From Umbellularia californica (taxonomy: Eukaryota > Streptophyta > Magnoliopsida > Laurales > Lauraceae): 64,000 bases of DNA. Position 1 is the first letter of the stretch; each line of letters opens with the position of its first letter. The stretch is taken from contig JAPQWN010000011.1 of the NCBI GenBank assembly GCA_028538565.1, forward strand, positions 39,310,001-39,374,000. The letters run 5' to 3'. The notes under the pieces were generated by a model, which saw only the letters and a program-made list of their open reading frames with translations, made no database searches and had not been told where the DNA came from. Position numbers and translations under genes: made by a program. This document shows, piece after piece, positions 42,197 through 53,458 of this stretch.

Positions 42197-43739
42197 TGTT
42201 AGTGTCACATTCCAATGTATACTGGTTTTTGTATTGTCAATTCCGTGTCAAAGATTCCAAGACATTGCCTCTCTACTTCCACAAGGAAGATCAAGTCTGA
42301 AGGCAGAAGTTCTAGTCTTGAAAGGCCTGGATTTACCAAGGAAGAACTCCATGTGTGCTAACCAACCCTCACTCAGGTATTTCAAACCCGGACCATCCTG
42401 TAGATCCCTTGGAAAATACCTTGTGTCTAATCAGTTAAGCCTTTTCCTGAAAATTCAGAGGGTTCGGTGACCTTACGGTCACCTGGCGGCTAGCCTCTTT
42501 ATACATTACGGCTAACCGCCAGGTAACCGAAAAACCCACGGTTACCTTTCCAGCAAGCTGTTTTTCCTGTCATGGATTTCGGCCAGCTCCACGGTTACCT
42601 CGCGGTTAACCGCAGAGACCTTCACTGCTAACCGCCAGGTAACCGAAGTCCTGCGGTCACCACTCCAGAGAACAATTTTTTCTCTGTCAGGATCTGCGGT
42701 CACCCGTTCGGTTACCTTATGGCTAACCACTTGGAGCTTTACGGCTAACCGCAAGCAACCGTAAGTCTTTCGGTTTGTTTTCCCAAGAGCTATTTTCTCC
42801 TGTCATTCTTGCGGTCACCTTTACGGTCACCTTACGGCAAACGCCATGGTCACCAGCGGCTAACCGTGAGCTGACCGCATTCAAAATTATATCCGTTGGC
42901 TCAGGGATGTTTAAAAGGGGCTAGCCGCCAGTTTTAAAGGCTAACCGTAAAATGTATCCGTTGGGAGTTTTCTATAAAGCTGTAGCTTGTTTCACTGTGC
43001 ATTTCAAGGACCTTAGGGTATAGCCTTGCTTGCTACCTTCTTCCCATCAATTGTAGGCTTCCAAATCACTTCCAAAAACACTCATGTGCTTGACCTAGGT
43101 AAACCCTAGAGCTCCATTAGCTCTTAGATGAGTGTCTTGATAGGGAGTGCATCCTCTAGGATAGTTTACACCATGAGAGACTCATTTGTGTAACCCTAGA
43201 AACCAAATCCTCTTAACCCTGGTTGTGCAACACATTGGAGGCTTTCTACTCAACACCAAGAGGTCAACAAGAGATGCAAGCTTCGACTACGGTCAGAGCT
43301 CCACAAAACACTTCAACCATCATCAAGGCAAGTGTTCACCCTTCTTCAAATTTCTACAATATGTGTATGATGTGGTAGGTGTGTAGATCTGTGTGATTAA
43401 ACTCACCACATTGCTGTAAGGAGGAGTAGATATGTGTGATTGAACCTCTGTATCAAATATGAGGTAGAATCAGAACTTGTGTAGTTTGATTCTTGATAGT
43501 GGAACCAAGGGTCTGTGTGACCCTTGAGAGTGGATGTAGGTCTGTGTGACCGAACCACTATAAATCTCTGTGTCCATATCTCATTTGAATGTTCTACAGT
43601 TTCCTTGCTATGCTTGTCCTGTTCTTTATTCTGTTTTGATTAAAAACAGGATTAGAAAATTAAAATTGGCAATTGTTTAGCCTCAGTCCTATTCACCCCC
43701 CCTCTAGGACTTGGTCATTGGCTCTAGACTGAACTTTCA
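42197..43739 (+). repeat. 5' LTR of Copia-2
   Basis: 1543 bp. It has a dense cluster of GCGGTTAGCCGT/ACGGTTACC/GCGGTCACC words from 42464 to 42960 and a TATA box TATAAAG at 42973-42979. Confidence 0.95.
42464..42960. repeat. cluster of short inverted words in the Copia-2 LTR
   Basis: Words such as ACGGCTAACCGC, GCGGTCACC, CGGTTACCT and CAGGTAACCG recur about 20-25 times in both orientations upstream of the TATA box, and again in the 3' LTR (51860-52410). Two further copies occur just after pol (49325-49360). Confidence 0.85.
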
Positions 43740-43741
43740 GT

Positions 43742-43753
43742 TGGTATCAGAGC
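43742..43753 (+). other. primer-binding site of Copia-2
   Basis: TGGTATCAGAGC, initiator-tRNA-Met type, 3 bases inside the 5' LTR end. Confidence 0.95.
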
Positions 43754-43813
43754 GAGGTTACTCCCATAAAGGCTTAACAACCTGGAGTAGATCTTTTTCC
43801 TAGTCTAGTGCTG

Positions 43814-45484
43814 ATGTCTAACCTAGAAGGTAGTGCAGTAAACAGACCTCCTTTGTTTGATGGTACAAACTATGCTTTTTGTAAAGCCCGGATGACCATC
43901 TTCATCAGATCCCTTGGTTCATCTGTTTGGGATGCTGTAGAGGATGGATGGTCTCATCCCACCACCACAGCTGAAGATGGCACTGTTCAGCCTCTTGCAA
44001 AGGCAAGATGGTCACCTGATCAAAAGGCTTTGAAAGATAGTGATGTGAAGGCATTGAATGCCATATCGTTTGCCATGACAGCTGAAGAATACAAAAAGAT
44101 TATGACATGTGTCACAGCTAAACAAGCTTGTGATCTTTTCGAAACAAACTATGAAGGAACTACTATTGTTAAAAGAGCCAAGCTTCAAATGTTGACTTCC
44201 CAATTTGAATCGTTAAGAATGAGGGAAGATGAAGTGTTCAATGAGTTTCGAACTAAGTTAATGGTCATTGTAAATGAAATGTGGTCTCTGGGTGAAAAAA
44301 TTCCTGAAGGCAAAGTTTGTAGCAAAATCCTGAGGTCTCTACCTGAAAGATTTCACCCTAAAGTGACTTCTATAGAAGAATATAATGACCCTGAAAATAT
44401 GAAGGTAGAGGAATTATCTGGCAATATTAGAACCTTTGAAATGAAATTGATAAATTCTTCTAATAAATCCAAAGACAAGAAATCTATTGCATTAAAGACA
44501 TCTCAACCATCCCCTTCTAAAGAAGAATCTGATAATGAGAAAGAAAGTGATAATGAAGATGTTGCCTTACTTGCTAAGAGGTTTCTGAAACAATTTAAGA
44601 AGAAGAATTCCAATTTCAAATCCTTTGATAAAGGTAAAAACAAAGTTAGCTCCTCCTCTAAGAGTCAACATAGAAAGGTAAAATGTTATAACTGTCAAAA
44701 GTATGGTCATATCTTATCTGAGTGTCAAGTGGAAAGAAAGAAAAAGACACTTGTGGCAACATGGGATGATGACTCATCTGAATCTGAATCAGAATCAGAT
44801 GAATCTCACCAAGATGAGACCGGAAACTATAATGTTTTGATGGTCAGAAGTGTTTGCGATCCGTCAGTTGAGATGAATGAAAATTCTGAAAGATCTGAGA
44901 TTGATAAATCTGAGGATGAAACTGAATCTGAAGAAGACAGCCCAGATAATGACATTGATGAGGAAGATCTTCAAGAAACCTATGATCAACTCTATGAGGA
45001 GAGCTGTAAACTAATTAGAACTATGAGCAAACGAGGAATTAAGATCAAAATGTTAAAAGACAAAGTTGAAACTTTGAATAATGAAAATAATATTTTGACC
45101 AATGATCTTCATGAAATTAATTCCAAATTTCAAATTGCTAGTGACTATATAAGAAAGCTTACAAGAGAGAAAGATGAGACTGAAAATCTAAAAGATTTGA
45201 TTTCTCGTTTGAAGAATGAAGTCACCAAATTGAGTTGGTACAAAGAAAAGTATGAGTATTCCTTCACTCATGGAGAAGAAAAGTTCGAAACATTATTTGG
45301 GATGGGCAAATATCAAAGAGACAAAACTGGGCTTGGTTACAACAAAGAAGCCAAATGTAATCCTAATGTCTCTACAAAGTTTGTAAAAGGAGAAGCCTCC
45401 TCAAGTAATCTAAACATCTCCGAAGTCATATGTCATTCTAGTGGGAGAAAAGGACATGTAAAATATGAGTGTAAAATGAAATAA
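43814..45484 (+). pseudogene. Copia-2 gag, ended by a premature stop
   Basis: Starts MSNLEGSAVNRPPLFDG at 43814. The N-terminal copia gag domain (FDGTNYAFCKARMTIF ... FRTKLMVIVNEMW) is followed by a zinc knuckle CYNCQKYGHILSEC (about residue 290), an acidic Ser/Glu stretch and a coiled coil. The frame ends with TAA at 45482, where the downstream duplicate (46040 region) has CAA, so Gln became stop. The second knuckle-like motif CHSSGRKGHVKYEC lacks its second Cys. Confidence 0.92.
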
Positions 45485-46128
45485 GTCAAAAGACAGTCCT
45501 ATAAGAATGAACTAAGCAAAAATAGGTTTCATAAGAATCTCACTGTTCCACAAAAATTGAATGAACTTACTAATTAGAACTATGAGCAAACGAGGAATTA
45601 AGATCAAAATGTTAAAAGACAAAGTTGAAACTTTGAATAATGAAAATAATATTTTGACCAATGATCTTCATGAAATTAATTCCAAATTTCAAATTGCTAG
45701 TGACTATATAAGAAAGCTTACAAGAGAGAAAGATGAGACTGAAAATCTAAAAGATTTGATTTCTTGTTTGAAGAATGAAGTCACCAAATTGAGTTGGTAC
45801 AAAGAAAAGTATGAGTATTCCTTCACTCATGGAGAAGAAAAGTTCGAAACATTATTTGGGATGGGCAAATATCAAAGAGACAAAACTGGGCTTGGTTACA
45901 ACAAAGAAGCCAAATGTAATCCTAATGTCTCTACAAAGTTTGTAAAAGGAGAAGCCTCCTCAAGTAATCTAAACATCTCCGAAGTCATATGTCATTCTAG
46001 TGGGAGAAAAGGACATGTAAAATATGAGTGTAAAATGAAACAAGTCAAAAGACAGTCCTATAAGAATGAACTAAGCAAAAATAGGTTTCATAAGAATCTC
46101 ACTGTTCCACAAAAATTGAATGAACTTA
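45011..46128 (+). repeat. 559-bp direct tandem duplication inside Copia-2 gag
   Basis: 45011-45569 and 45570-46128 are nearly identical (CTAATTAGAACTATGAGC ... AAATTGAATGAACTTA). The unit is 559 bp, not a multiple of three, so the second copy and everything after it is read in another frame. Copies differ at only a few sites (TAA/CAA at 45482, CGT/TGT near 45207/45766), so the event is recent relative to element decay. Confidence 0.95.
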
Positions 46129-46730
46129 TGAAACAGATTGATCAACTTAGAATTCAATTCAATAATCATGCTAAAAGAAATTCTAAGAAATCCTTTCATC
46201 ATCATGATTCGGATAAGTCAAAATCTCATAAGTACAAATGGGTACCTAAGAGCTTATTAGTCTACACAGCCCTTAAAGCTGGAGATCAATCTTTATGGTA
46301 TTTGGATAGTGGATGTTCTAGACACATGACTGGAGATAAAACACTCTTCTCAAAATTAAATGAATATGATGGTGGAATTATTACTTTTGGTGATGGCAAT
46401 GTAGCTAAAGTGATTGGAAAAGGCACTCTAAATGTTCCTAACTTGTCTCACTTAGAAGATGTTTTATGTGTTGATGACTTGAAGCATAACCTTCTTAGCA
46501 TCTTTCAAATTTGTGATAAAAATCATGCTATCATCTTTACTAGTCATGGTTGTGAGATTTCTAAAAATGGAAAATTTATCCTAAGAGGTTTTAGAAATCA
46601 AGAAAACTGCTATGTTGTTGGTGACCAAAAAGAATCTTTCAGCTCATCTTGTTACATCGCTCATCTTGATGAAGCTCAACTGTGGCATCAAAGACTTGGA
46701 CATGTAAACCAAGAGATCTGTCCAAGCTGA
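45570..46730 (+). pseudogene. Copia-2 gag C-terminus, protease and pre-integrase
   Basis: Second copy of the duplicated coiled-coil/knuckle region, then a basic linker, the protease segment LWYLDSGCSRHMTG (active-site DSG, about 46303) and the GAG-pre-integrase start LWHQRLGHVN. It ends at TGA 46728 because of a 1-nt shift near 46705. Confidence 0.9.
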
Positions 46731-48097
46731 ACAATTATGTAAAGGGTCTTCCAAAAATTAGCAGGAAGTCAAAAACTATTTATGGAGAATGCCAAAAAGG
46801 GAAGCAAATCAGAGCATCTCACAAAAAGTCCAAGTCTCTGAAGACTTCGAGACCCTTAGAGCTTCTTCACATGGATCTAGTTGGTCCAACTAAGCAAGAA
46901 AGTAGGGGTGGCAGAAAATATTTTCTTATTATTGTAGATGATTATTCTAGATTCACTTGGGTTGCTTTTTTTAGAGAAAAATCATATGCATATGCTGAAT
47001 TCAAAAAGATTGTGAAAAGAATCCAAGTTGAAAAAGGAAGAGCAATTGCTAGAATAAGAAGTGATCATGGTGGAGAATTTGAAAATTCCAGATTTGAAAA
47101 ATATTGTGATAAGTATGGAATTCACCATGAATTTTCTGCCCCTAAAACTCCTCAACAAAATGGAGTTGCTGAAAGGAAGAATAGAGTCTTACAAGAGATG
47201 GCCACAGTTATGCTTCATGGAAAGAATGTTCCTAGAGATCTATGGGCTGAAGCAGTGAATACAGCTTGTTACATCATTAACAGGGTTTACTTGAGAACTG
47301 GATTGGATAAAACTCCTTATGAACTATGGCATGAGAAGAAGCCAAACATTAGTTACTTTAAAATTTTTGGTAGCAAATGTTATATTCTCAAGGATAGAGA
47401 ACACTTGAGCAAGTTTGATTCCAAAAGTGATGAAGGCATCTTTATTGGCTATTCTCAAAACAGTCGTGCTTATAGAGTTTTAAACACCAACACTAGAACC
47501 ATACAAGAATCTGTAAATGTTGTCATTGATGACAAACTAAAGGATTCCTGTAATCAAGAAGACCCTAATGATGATGAGATAAATGTTTCTACTGCAAACC
47601 TGGATAAGTCTCAAACCTCTAAGGATTTGGTTGATGTGAAAAATCATCCTATGAACCAAATTCTAGGAGATCCCTTGCTTGGTGTCAAGACTAGAAGACA
47701 ACTTGAAAACATTGTTAGTTTTCTTTGCTTTACCTCTATCATTGAACCAAAATCTGTTGATGAAGCTTTCTCTGATAATTGTTGGATAAATGCTATGCAA
47801 GAAGAGCTAAATCAGTTTGTTAGGAATGAAGTTTGGGAATTAGTACCTAGGCCTAATGACAAAAACATCATAGGTACCAAATGGATCTACAAAAATAAAC
47901 ATGATGAAAATGGTACTATAGTTAGAAACAAGGCTAGGTTAGTTGCCCAAGGTTACTCTCAAATTGAAGGAATAGACTTTGAAGAAACATTTGCTCCTGT
48001 TGCTAGGCTTGAATCCATTAGAATCATGTTTGCCATTGCTTGTTCCTTGAAATTTAAATTATATCAAATGGATGTCAAAAGTGCCTTTTTGAATTGA
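46705..48097 (+). pseudogene. Copia-2 integrase and start of reverse transcriptase
   Basis: The integrase core has D in LHMDLVGP, D in RSDHGGEF and E in QNGVAERKNR. RT begins at about 47830 (NEVWELVPRP, KARLVAQGYSQIEGIDFEET) and is cut by TGA at 48095, just after MDVKSAFLN. The next segment continues in the same frame. Typical SIRE/copia order; catalytic residues of integrase are kept. Confidence 0.92.
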
Positions 48098-49270
48098 GTT
48101 TTAGAAGAAGAAGTTTATGTTGAGCAACCTAAAGGGTTTGAAGACCCCAAGCAGCCTAACCATGTGTATTATCTTAAAAAGGCTCTCTATGGTCTCAAAC
48201 AAGCCCCTAGAGCTTGGTATGAAAGGCTCACTCAATTTCTGATTAACCATAATTTTGAAAGGGGTAGTGTTGATAAAACTCTGTTTATTCAAAGAACAAA
48301 TGACACCATATTGATTGCTCAAATCTATGTAGATGATATTGTTTTTGGTTCTACTCATGATGTGTTAACTGAAAAGTTTGCAGATCTCATGAAATCTGAA
48401 TTTGAAATGAGCATGGTTGGTGAACTTAACTTCTTTCTAGGATTACAAGTTAGACAATTGTCTGATGGAATGTTTATATCCCAAACCAAGTATGCTAAAG
48501 ATTTGGTCAAGAGGTTTGGTTTAGAGTTAGCCAAACACATGAACACTCCCATGAGTACAACACTCAAATTATCTAAAGAATCTAGTGGAAAGAGTGTTGA
48601 TCCTAGTATGTACAGAAGCATGATAGGCAGCCTATTATATCTTACAGCTAGCATACCGGATATTGCTTTTAGTGTAGGAGCTTGTGCTAGATATCAATCT
48701 GATCTCAAAGAAGCTCATTTGAAAGCTGTTAAGAGAATCATTAGGTATGTGTCAGGGACTTCAGGTTATGGGCTATGGTATCCGTATGATTCTCCTATCT
48801 GCATTGCTGGATACTCTGATGCCGATTGGGTTGGAAATGTGGATGATAGAAAATCAACTAGTGGAGGGTGTTTCTACCTAGGAAATTGTCTAGTTGCTTG
48901 GCACAGCAAAAAACAATCTTCTATTTCATTATCTACAGCTGAGGCAGAATATATAGTAGCTGGCAGTGGTTGTACTCAAATGCTTTGGATGAAACAAATG
49001 CTTAAAGACTATGGTATTGATCAAAGCAGCATGAATTTGTATTGTGATAACACTAGTGCTATCAATATCTCTAAAAATCCTGTTCAACACTCAAAAACTA
49101 AGCATATAGACATCAGACATCACTTCATTAGAGAATTAGTTGAAGAGGCAATCATAATTTTAGAGCATATCCCTATAGAAAATCAACTTGCTGACATTTT
49201 GACAAAACCTTTGGATGTTTCTAAATTTGAGAATATGAGAAAATCTCTTGGTGTGTGCACCATTAGATAA
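48098..49270 (+). pseudogene. Copia-2 reverse transcriptase C-terminal half and RNase H
   Basis: Continues from the TGA at 48095. It has YGLKQAPRAWYERL, catalytic YVDDIVFGS (about 48329), SADWVGNVDDRKSTSGG, STAEAEYIVAG and YCDNTSAINI, and ends CTIR at TAA 49268. No frameshift is seen within this part. It could only be made by read-through. Confidence 0.92.
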
Positions 49271-49746
49271 TCAATCCATCTTGTTTGTGTGATTTGGTTT
49301 TATACAAAAAAAAAAAAAAAAAGGTGGCGGCTAGCCGTAAGTCTTCTTCGCGGCTAACCGGATTTCTCGGGCTGCAACTTAAATTCTCGCAGGCCTTCAT
49401 TTTTCTTTGTTCTGCGTCTCTTCCCCCTGTCTCTTCCTCTTCTCCTCTCTGACTGGTCCTCTCTTCCTCTCTCGTTTGCAAGGTAAACTCCCTCCTTTTC
49501 TTTTTCATTTTCGTTTTTGTTTTTATTTTTGTGCTTTCTATTTGATGTTAACATTGTGGTTTTTCGTCTGTTTTCGTTTGGTCTCTTTCGGTGTGTTTCT
49601 TTTAGGCCTTTTTTTCTTCCTCTATTACTCTTCTGTTCTCCATTCTCTTTTCCATCCTTTCCCTTTCTATTCTCCATTTAGCCGTTAGTCTTCCTACCTC
49701 TCGTGTGTTCTTTATTTTCCTTTGTGCATTCTACCTATCTGTCAAA
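49271..49746 (+). other. Copia-2 spacer between pol and the env-like ORF
   Basis: No coding sequence. After an A-run it has two copies of the LTR word GCGGCTAGCCGT/GCGGCTAACCGG, then a pyrimidine-rich stretch. A good donor-like GCAAGGTAAAC (about 49480) and acceptor-like TTTAGCCGTTAG (about 49678-49687) could splice a transcript for the next ORF; this is only a suggestion. Confidence 0.5.
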
Positions 49747-50958
49747 ATGCCTCCTCGTATGAAGACTGCTGTGAATAGTCCTTCAAAACGGGGACACTCA
49801 ACCCCTGGCACCTCCTCTTCTCGCCCTAGGTCTCCTTCACCTCCACCCTCACCCTCACTATCCACCTCTCCCGACCTTTCTCGGTCCACATCTCCATCCC
49901 CTTCTCCTCCTCCACAGTAGCCCCCTGTCCAGTTAAAGCCAAATGCCAAACTGTTGGCGTCTCTAAAATCCAGATCCATCATGGTTGAAAGGCGCACTCT
50001 GCGCAAGGTCGTTGGCCCTCATCAGACTGCTGCCATTCTTGCCCAAGTAGGATGGGAAAACCTGTTAGATTGGGGAGATAAGGCCTATCCATCCCTAGTC
50101 TATGGAATGTTTGCTTCCATCACCTCAGCAGCGTCCTCTATTGACTCTTGCAAATTCTCCATTGCTCATAAGAACAGAGACTCAGTTACAATTGACCCTG
50201 CATATATCTCTTCACTCATCAATATACCCTTGACTGAGAATGGTCTCACTTCTGTTGCTGATACTCTTACAGAAGATGAGAAGGCCAATGCCACCACCAT
50301 CCTTTGTGGCCATCCCGTGGTTTGGGATCGGAAAAATTTTCTTCCTTTGAACTCTTTGATTCCCAAATATCGGCTTTTACACCACCTTTTCACTTTTAAT
50401 GTCTACCCCCGCAAAGGCAATCGGACTGAGTTGACCACATACATGGTAAATCTTTTGTCCAAGGTGGTCTCCGGTGAACGGATCTGTCTCCCCTTTCTCA
50501 TCTGTCGAGCCATTGTCCATTTTTACTCATCTGCTGCTTCAAAGACTGCTATCCCCTTTGGCTTTCTCATGTCTGAATTAGCTTGCTCTATCGGTATCAT
50601 TCGACCCTCTGAGACACCACTCTCCCATACCCCGTTTGGTCATGCCAATCTTATTCAGATGAACCTTTCTCCGAATGTAGAAGCCGGGCAAGCCCCACCT
50701 CCTGCCGGGGTCGACCCTTTTCAGCAGCCTAGTCCTACAGGTCATCAACAGCTTGGTTCAGCGCCACCCTCTTCTTCTCAGCAGGTTCCTCCCTCTCCTG
50801 TTCCCCGGTCTATTGCTGAGCGGATGGATGCATTCGAGCATAATCAGAATAAGATCGCGAAGCTGCTGAAGAAGACGCTCAAATATCTCAGCGGAATTTC
50901 TAAAGCCTGCCGCGATATGGATGCCATGCCACCTTCTCCGTCGCCTCCTTCTGACTAG
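49747..50958 (+). pseudogene. env-like / putative plant transposon protein ORF of Copia-2
   Basis: 404 codons from ATG 49747 (MPPRMKTAVNSPSKRG) to TAG, broken only by one TAG at 49918. The N-terminus is a Ser/Pro-rich segment. The middle (from about residue 75: ERRTLRKVVGP, VGWENLLDWGDKAYPSLVYG, ISSLINIPL) resembles the 'putative plant transposon protein' domain common in such ORFs. The C-terminus is Pro/Ser/Gln-rich with a short amphipathic stretch. I see no signal peptide or clear membrane segment, so 'envelope' is a positional name only. Function is unknown. Confidence 0.75.
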
Positions 50959-51580
50959 CTTCTTTGCACTTTCTTCTGGAGGCCACTTGTGTTTTTATTG
51001 ATTATTGTTATTTTTGGTGGTGTCTTTGTGGCTCTCTTCCCTTCTTATGGCTATTTTCATATACTTTTGGATGGCTACTAACTTTGGCTGATTAGCTTAA
51101 CTTTTTAATACTGATGATTATTATATGGATGGCCACTGCTTTTTACTGCATCTACTTGTCATTTATCTTGCTATCTATTTCAATGGTGATTTGTGGTTCT
51201 TTCTCTTGTTCTATGCTTGGTGGTCATTTGTGATATTTGGTGCCTTTTCTTGTCATAGTTGCTGCTTGCTCCCTTTGTCAATTCTTGACAAAAAGGGGGA
51301 GAATACATGGATTGAATCCTGTAAATTGGAGAGATTATCCTAAGAACACTCCTTCTATGAATTTTTGCGACTAACAATTCAGGGGGAGTAGCAATCCCAC
51401 CATCGAATGTATTTTTCAATGCTCTGTGCAGGTACATCTTAAGGGAAGCTTCTAGAGTCATGAGTCTTTGAGTTTTTAATGATTATATTCTGTGTTAAGA
51501 TCATGTACTGTTTTTCTTACTTGTATTCGAGTCCAATTGTTGTAATTCAATCTAGAATAGGTGTTTTGCCCCGTAATTGA
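50959..51580 (+). other. Copia-2 non-coding tail
   Basis: T-rich non-coding DNA between the env-like ORF and the polypurine tract. It includes GACAAAAAGGGGGAGAATA (51287 on) and TTCAGGGGGAGTAGC (51380 on), which look like extra polypurine tracts. Confidence 0.6.
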
Positions 51581-51593
51581 CAAAGGGGGAGAT
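51581..51593 (+). promoter_or_regulatory. polypurine tract of Copia-2
   Basis: CAAAGGGGGAGAT immediately before the 3' LTR start at 51594. Confidence 0.9.
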
Positions 51594-53218
51594 TGTTAGT
51601 GTCACATTCCAATGTACACTGGTTTTTGTATTGTCAATTCCGTGTCAAAGATTCCAAGACATTGTCTCTCTAGTTTCACAAGGAAGATCAAGTCTGAAGG
51701 CAGAAGTTCTAGTCTTGAAAGGCCTGCATTTACCAAGGAAGAACTCCATGTGTGCTAACCAACCCTCACTCAGGTATTTCAAACCCGGACCATCCTGTAG
51801 ATCCCTTGGAAAATACCTTGTGTCTAATCAGTTAAGCCTTTTCCTGAAAATTCAGAGGGTTCGGTGACCTTACGGTCACCTGGCGGCTAGCCTCTTTATA
51901 CATTACGGCTAACCGTCAGGTAACCGAAAAACCCACGGTTACCTTTCCACCAAGCTGTTTTTCCTGTCATGGATTTCGGCCAGCTCCACGGTTACCTCGC
52001 GGTAAACCGCAGAGACCCTTCACGGCTAACCGCCAGGTAACCGAAGTCCTGCGGTCACCATTCCAGAGAACAATTTTTTCTCTGTCAGGATCTGCGGTCA
52101 CCCGTTCGGTTACCTTACGGCTAACCGCATGGAGCTTTACGGCTAACCGCAAGCAACCGTAAGTCTTACGGTTTGTTTTCCCGAGAGCTATTTTCTCCTG
52201 TCATTCTTGCGGTCACCTTTACGGTCACCTTACGGCTAACCGCCATGGTCACCCGCGGCTAACCGTGAGCTGACCGCATTCAAAATTATATCCGTTGGCT
52301 CAGGGATGTTTAAAAGGGGCTAGCCGCCAGTTTTAGAGGTTAACCGTAAAATGTATCCGTTGGCTCAGGGATGTTTAAAAGGGGCTAGCCGCCAGTTTTA
52401 GAGGCTAACCGTAAAATGTATCCGTTGGGAGTTTTCTATAAAGCTGTAGCTTGTTTTACTGTGCATTTCAAGGACCTTAGGGTATAGCCTTGCTTGCTAC
52501 CTTCTTCCCATCAATTGTAGGCTTCCAAATAACTTCCAAAAACACTCATGTGCTTGACCTAGGTAAACCCTAGAGCTCCATTAGCTCTTAGATGAGTGTC
52601 TTGATAGGGAGTGCATCCTCGAGGATAGTTTACACCATGAGAGACTCATTTGTGTAACCCTAGAAACCAAATCCTCTTAACCCTGGTTGTGCAACACATT
52701 GGAGGCTTTCTACTTAATACCAAGAGGTCAACAAGAGATGCAAGCTTCGACTGCGGTCAGAGCTCCACAGAACACTTCAACCATCATCAAGGCAAGTGTT
52801 CACCTTTCTTCAAATTTCTACAATATGTGTATGATGTGGTAGGTATGTAGATCTGTGTGATTAAACTCACCACATTGCTGTAAGGAGGAGTAGATCTGTG
52901 TGATTGAACCTCTGTATCAAATATGAGGTAGAATCAGAACTTGTGTAGTTTGATTCTTGATAGTGGAACCAAGAGTCTGTGTGACCCTTGAGAGTGGATG
53001 TAGGTCTGTGTGACCGAACCACTATAAATCTCTGTGTCCATATCTCTTTTGAATGTTCTACAGTTTCTGTTTCAGTTATACTCTTACTATACTTGTCATG
53101 TTCTTTATTCTGTTTTGATTAAAAACAGGATTAGAAAATTAAAATTGGCAATTGTTTAGCCTCAGTCCTATTCACCCCCCCTCTAGGACTTAGTCATTGG
53201 CTCTAGACTGAACTTTCA
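51594..53218 (+). repeat. 3' LTR of Copia-2
   Basis: 1625 bp, 82 bp longer than the 5' LTR. Most of the excess is an extra copy of a unit of about 65 bp (TATCCGTTGGCTCAGGGATG ... AACCGTAAAATG) at about 52288-52420; about 18 bp more lie near 53067. TATA box TATAAAG at 52437-52443. Confidence 0.95.
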
Positions 53219-53365
53219 AGGTGGACTACCCCTTCCCCTCTAGCCGCGTTTGAAGTCAACAAAAGTTGCTAATGAGACTACTCGGAGAAAATGACAAAAA
53301 CAAGCCACAACTCACTGAATATTTCCATGGACGAATGAGTCTCCACGTACCACTCTAGACTTGTC

Positions 53366-53373
53366 TATTTAAA
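53366..53373 (+). promoter_or_regulatory. TATA box of the BAHD relic
   Basis: TATTTAAA about 86 bp upstream of the ATG at 53459, in host DNA to the right of Copia-2. Position and sequence fit a plant core promoter. Confidence 0.5.
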
Positions 53374-53458
53374 CACAATGCTATTGGAGACCTCAACACC
53401 ATAAAAAAAAAAAAAAAGAAAAGCATTAGCTCCTTCTCCAAATCACTTGCTGCTAGTA

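Larger units (their letters stand above)
42197..53218 (+). mobile_element. Copia-2: SIRE/Maximus-type retrotransposon with env-like ORF
   Basis: An 11.0-kb element flanked by AGGTG target duplications (42192-42196 and 53219-53223). LTRs are 1543 and 1625 bp (TGTTAGTGTC...AACTTTCA). Primer site TGGTATCAGAGC; gag with a zinc knuckle and coiled-coil tail; pol; an extra ORF after pol; polypurine tract AAAGGGGGAGAT. The long gag and the post-pol ORF are features of the SIRE/Maximus lineage. Gag-pol is broken by a duplication, frameshifts and stops, so it is not autonomous. Confidence 0.95.

Noticed and set aside
49263..49677. Minus-strand Lys/Glu-rich open frames of 81 and 107 codons
   Set aside because: Reverse of a pyrimidine-rich stretch between pol and the env-like ORF. 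Compositional.
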